Part shown: in pieces, positions 5,857 to 6,158 of the stretch
How the letters are laid out: the number at the start of each line of letters is the position of its first letter
How positions within the stretch are numbered: the stretch's first letter is position 1
Origin: CALMFT01 sp041674565
Lineage (GTDB): Bacteria > Patescibacteriota > Gracilibacteria > Absconditabacterales > Absconditicoccaceae
NCBI GenBank assembly: GCA_041674565.1
Contig: JBAYVQ010000058.1
Coordinates: forward strand, 1-6,158
Direction of reading: 5' to 3'
DNA length: 6,158 nucleotides
Position numbers and translations under genes: made by a program
Notes under the pieces: model-generated
Databases searched by the model: none
The model's input: the letters and a program-made list of their open reading frames with translations, nothing else
Told to the model about the DNA's origin: nothing

Positions 5857-5888
5857 ATATTATACGATGTTGATATTATACGATGTTG
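5857..5888. repeat. Perfect 16-bp tandem duplication between convergent genes
   Basis: The unit ATATTATACGATGTTG occurs twice head to tail (5857-5872 and 5873-5888), beginning on the base after the hrcA stop. The second copy holds the last codons and TAA stop of the minus-strand gene. Removing one copy would leave both proteins unchanged and shrink the gap between the genes from 19 to 3 bp. Confidence 0.9.
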
Positions 5889-6139
5889 GATTCTGATCTA
5901 CTATCAATCACAGAGTAGCTCATTTTTTCTAAGAGCGTTTGCATTTTTTTGTATCGCTCTGCGCTAGCGCTAGCATCTGTTCGATCAGGTGGTCTTTGTG
6001 TGTGATCGTACAATTCCTCTGCCTCATTACGCAGTGTGCTCCAATGTAAAAAAAGAGCAATTACATCGCCAAGTTTTAGCTCAGTTACCGCTCTTCATCT
6101 GAAACTACCTTTCAGTAGTGTCCCCAGTGTTTGGCTCAT
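5876..6139 (-). CDS. Small hypothetical protein, 87 residues (UGA=Gly)
   Basis: On the minus strand ATG at 6139 opens a frame that runs to TAA at 5878-5876 and contains one TGA (6097-6095), read as Gly15 in SFRGRAV. The product begins MSQTLGTLLKG and looks helical and soluble: VTELKLGDVIALFLHWSTLRNEAEELYD is amphipathic, then a polar Pro/Asp/Ala/Ser linker (about 46-60), then a charged helix AERYKKMQTLLEKM. There is no signal peptide or membrane segment. It converges with hrcA, with 19 bp between the stops. I do not recognise the family. Support for coding is the uninterrupted frame under UGA=Gly and the protein-like composition; the standard code would hide it completely. Its promoter lies partly outside the window. 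Confidence 0.6.
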
Positions 6140-6158
6140 TATGCTAAAAGGGATATAA

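Noticed and set aside
5963..5974. GCTAGC repeated twice
   Set aside because: It lies inside the 87-residue protein and encodes Ala-Ser-Ala-Ser; a two-unit hexamer is easily due to chance.

Overview
The window reads as a chromosomal piece of a Candidate Phyla Radiation bacterium that decodes UGA as glycine (genetic code 25; Gracilibacteria/BD1-5 or Absconditabacteria/SR1). Under the standard code most genes look shattered. Reading TGA as Gly restores eight complete genes that use 22 in-frame TGA codons, and all eight end in TAA or TAG. The strongest proof is that TGA falls on family-invariant glycines: the GGGIC motif of a VanW-family protein and the GRIPT-x-x-G glycine of HrcA. I cannot tell Gracilibacteria from Absconditabacteria without a phylogeny.

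Layout. 1-117: probable tail of an upstream gene, then a consensus sigma70-type promoter. 118-867 (+): secreted protein with a Thr/Pro linker and a CARDB-like domain, apparently starting at its own transcription start. 946-1383 (+): small lipoprotein with a C-terminal membrane anchor. 1384-1547: gap holding a GC-rich hairpin that terminates the minus-strand gene. 1548-2018 (-): small two-helix membrane protein resembling CPR T4SS-pilin-like proteins. 2019-2188: divergent promoters. 2189-2926 (+): soluble 245-residue protein of unknown function, followed by an intrinsic terminator. 3078-3791 (+): signal peptidase I (lepB). 3877-5049 (+): secreted VanW-family protein with 12 UGA codons. 5050-5178: gap with a perfect 20-bp GC-rich palindrome. 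5179-5856 (+): short HrcA heat-shock repressor. 5857-5888: 16-bp tandem duplication. 5876-6139 (-): unknown 87-residue protein, convergent with hrcA and invisible under the standard code.

How the genes relate. Most of the window concerns the cell envelope. Signal peptidase I lies next to two proteins with type I signal peptides (the CARDB-like and VanW proteins) and near a third with a less clear one (the pilin-like protein), plus a lipoprotein. This is consistent with a housekeeping/surface region but is not a tight operon: genes are separated by 19-170 bp and most have their own recognisable promoter. No convincing Shine-Dalgarno sequence precedes any start, and predicted 5' leaders are very short. 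I saw no CRISPR array, insertion sequence, tRNA or rRNA. Apart from the recoding I see no clear evidence of a new multi-gene system.
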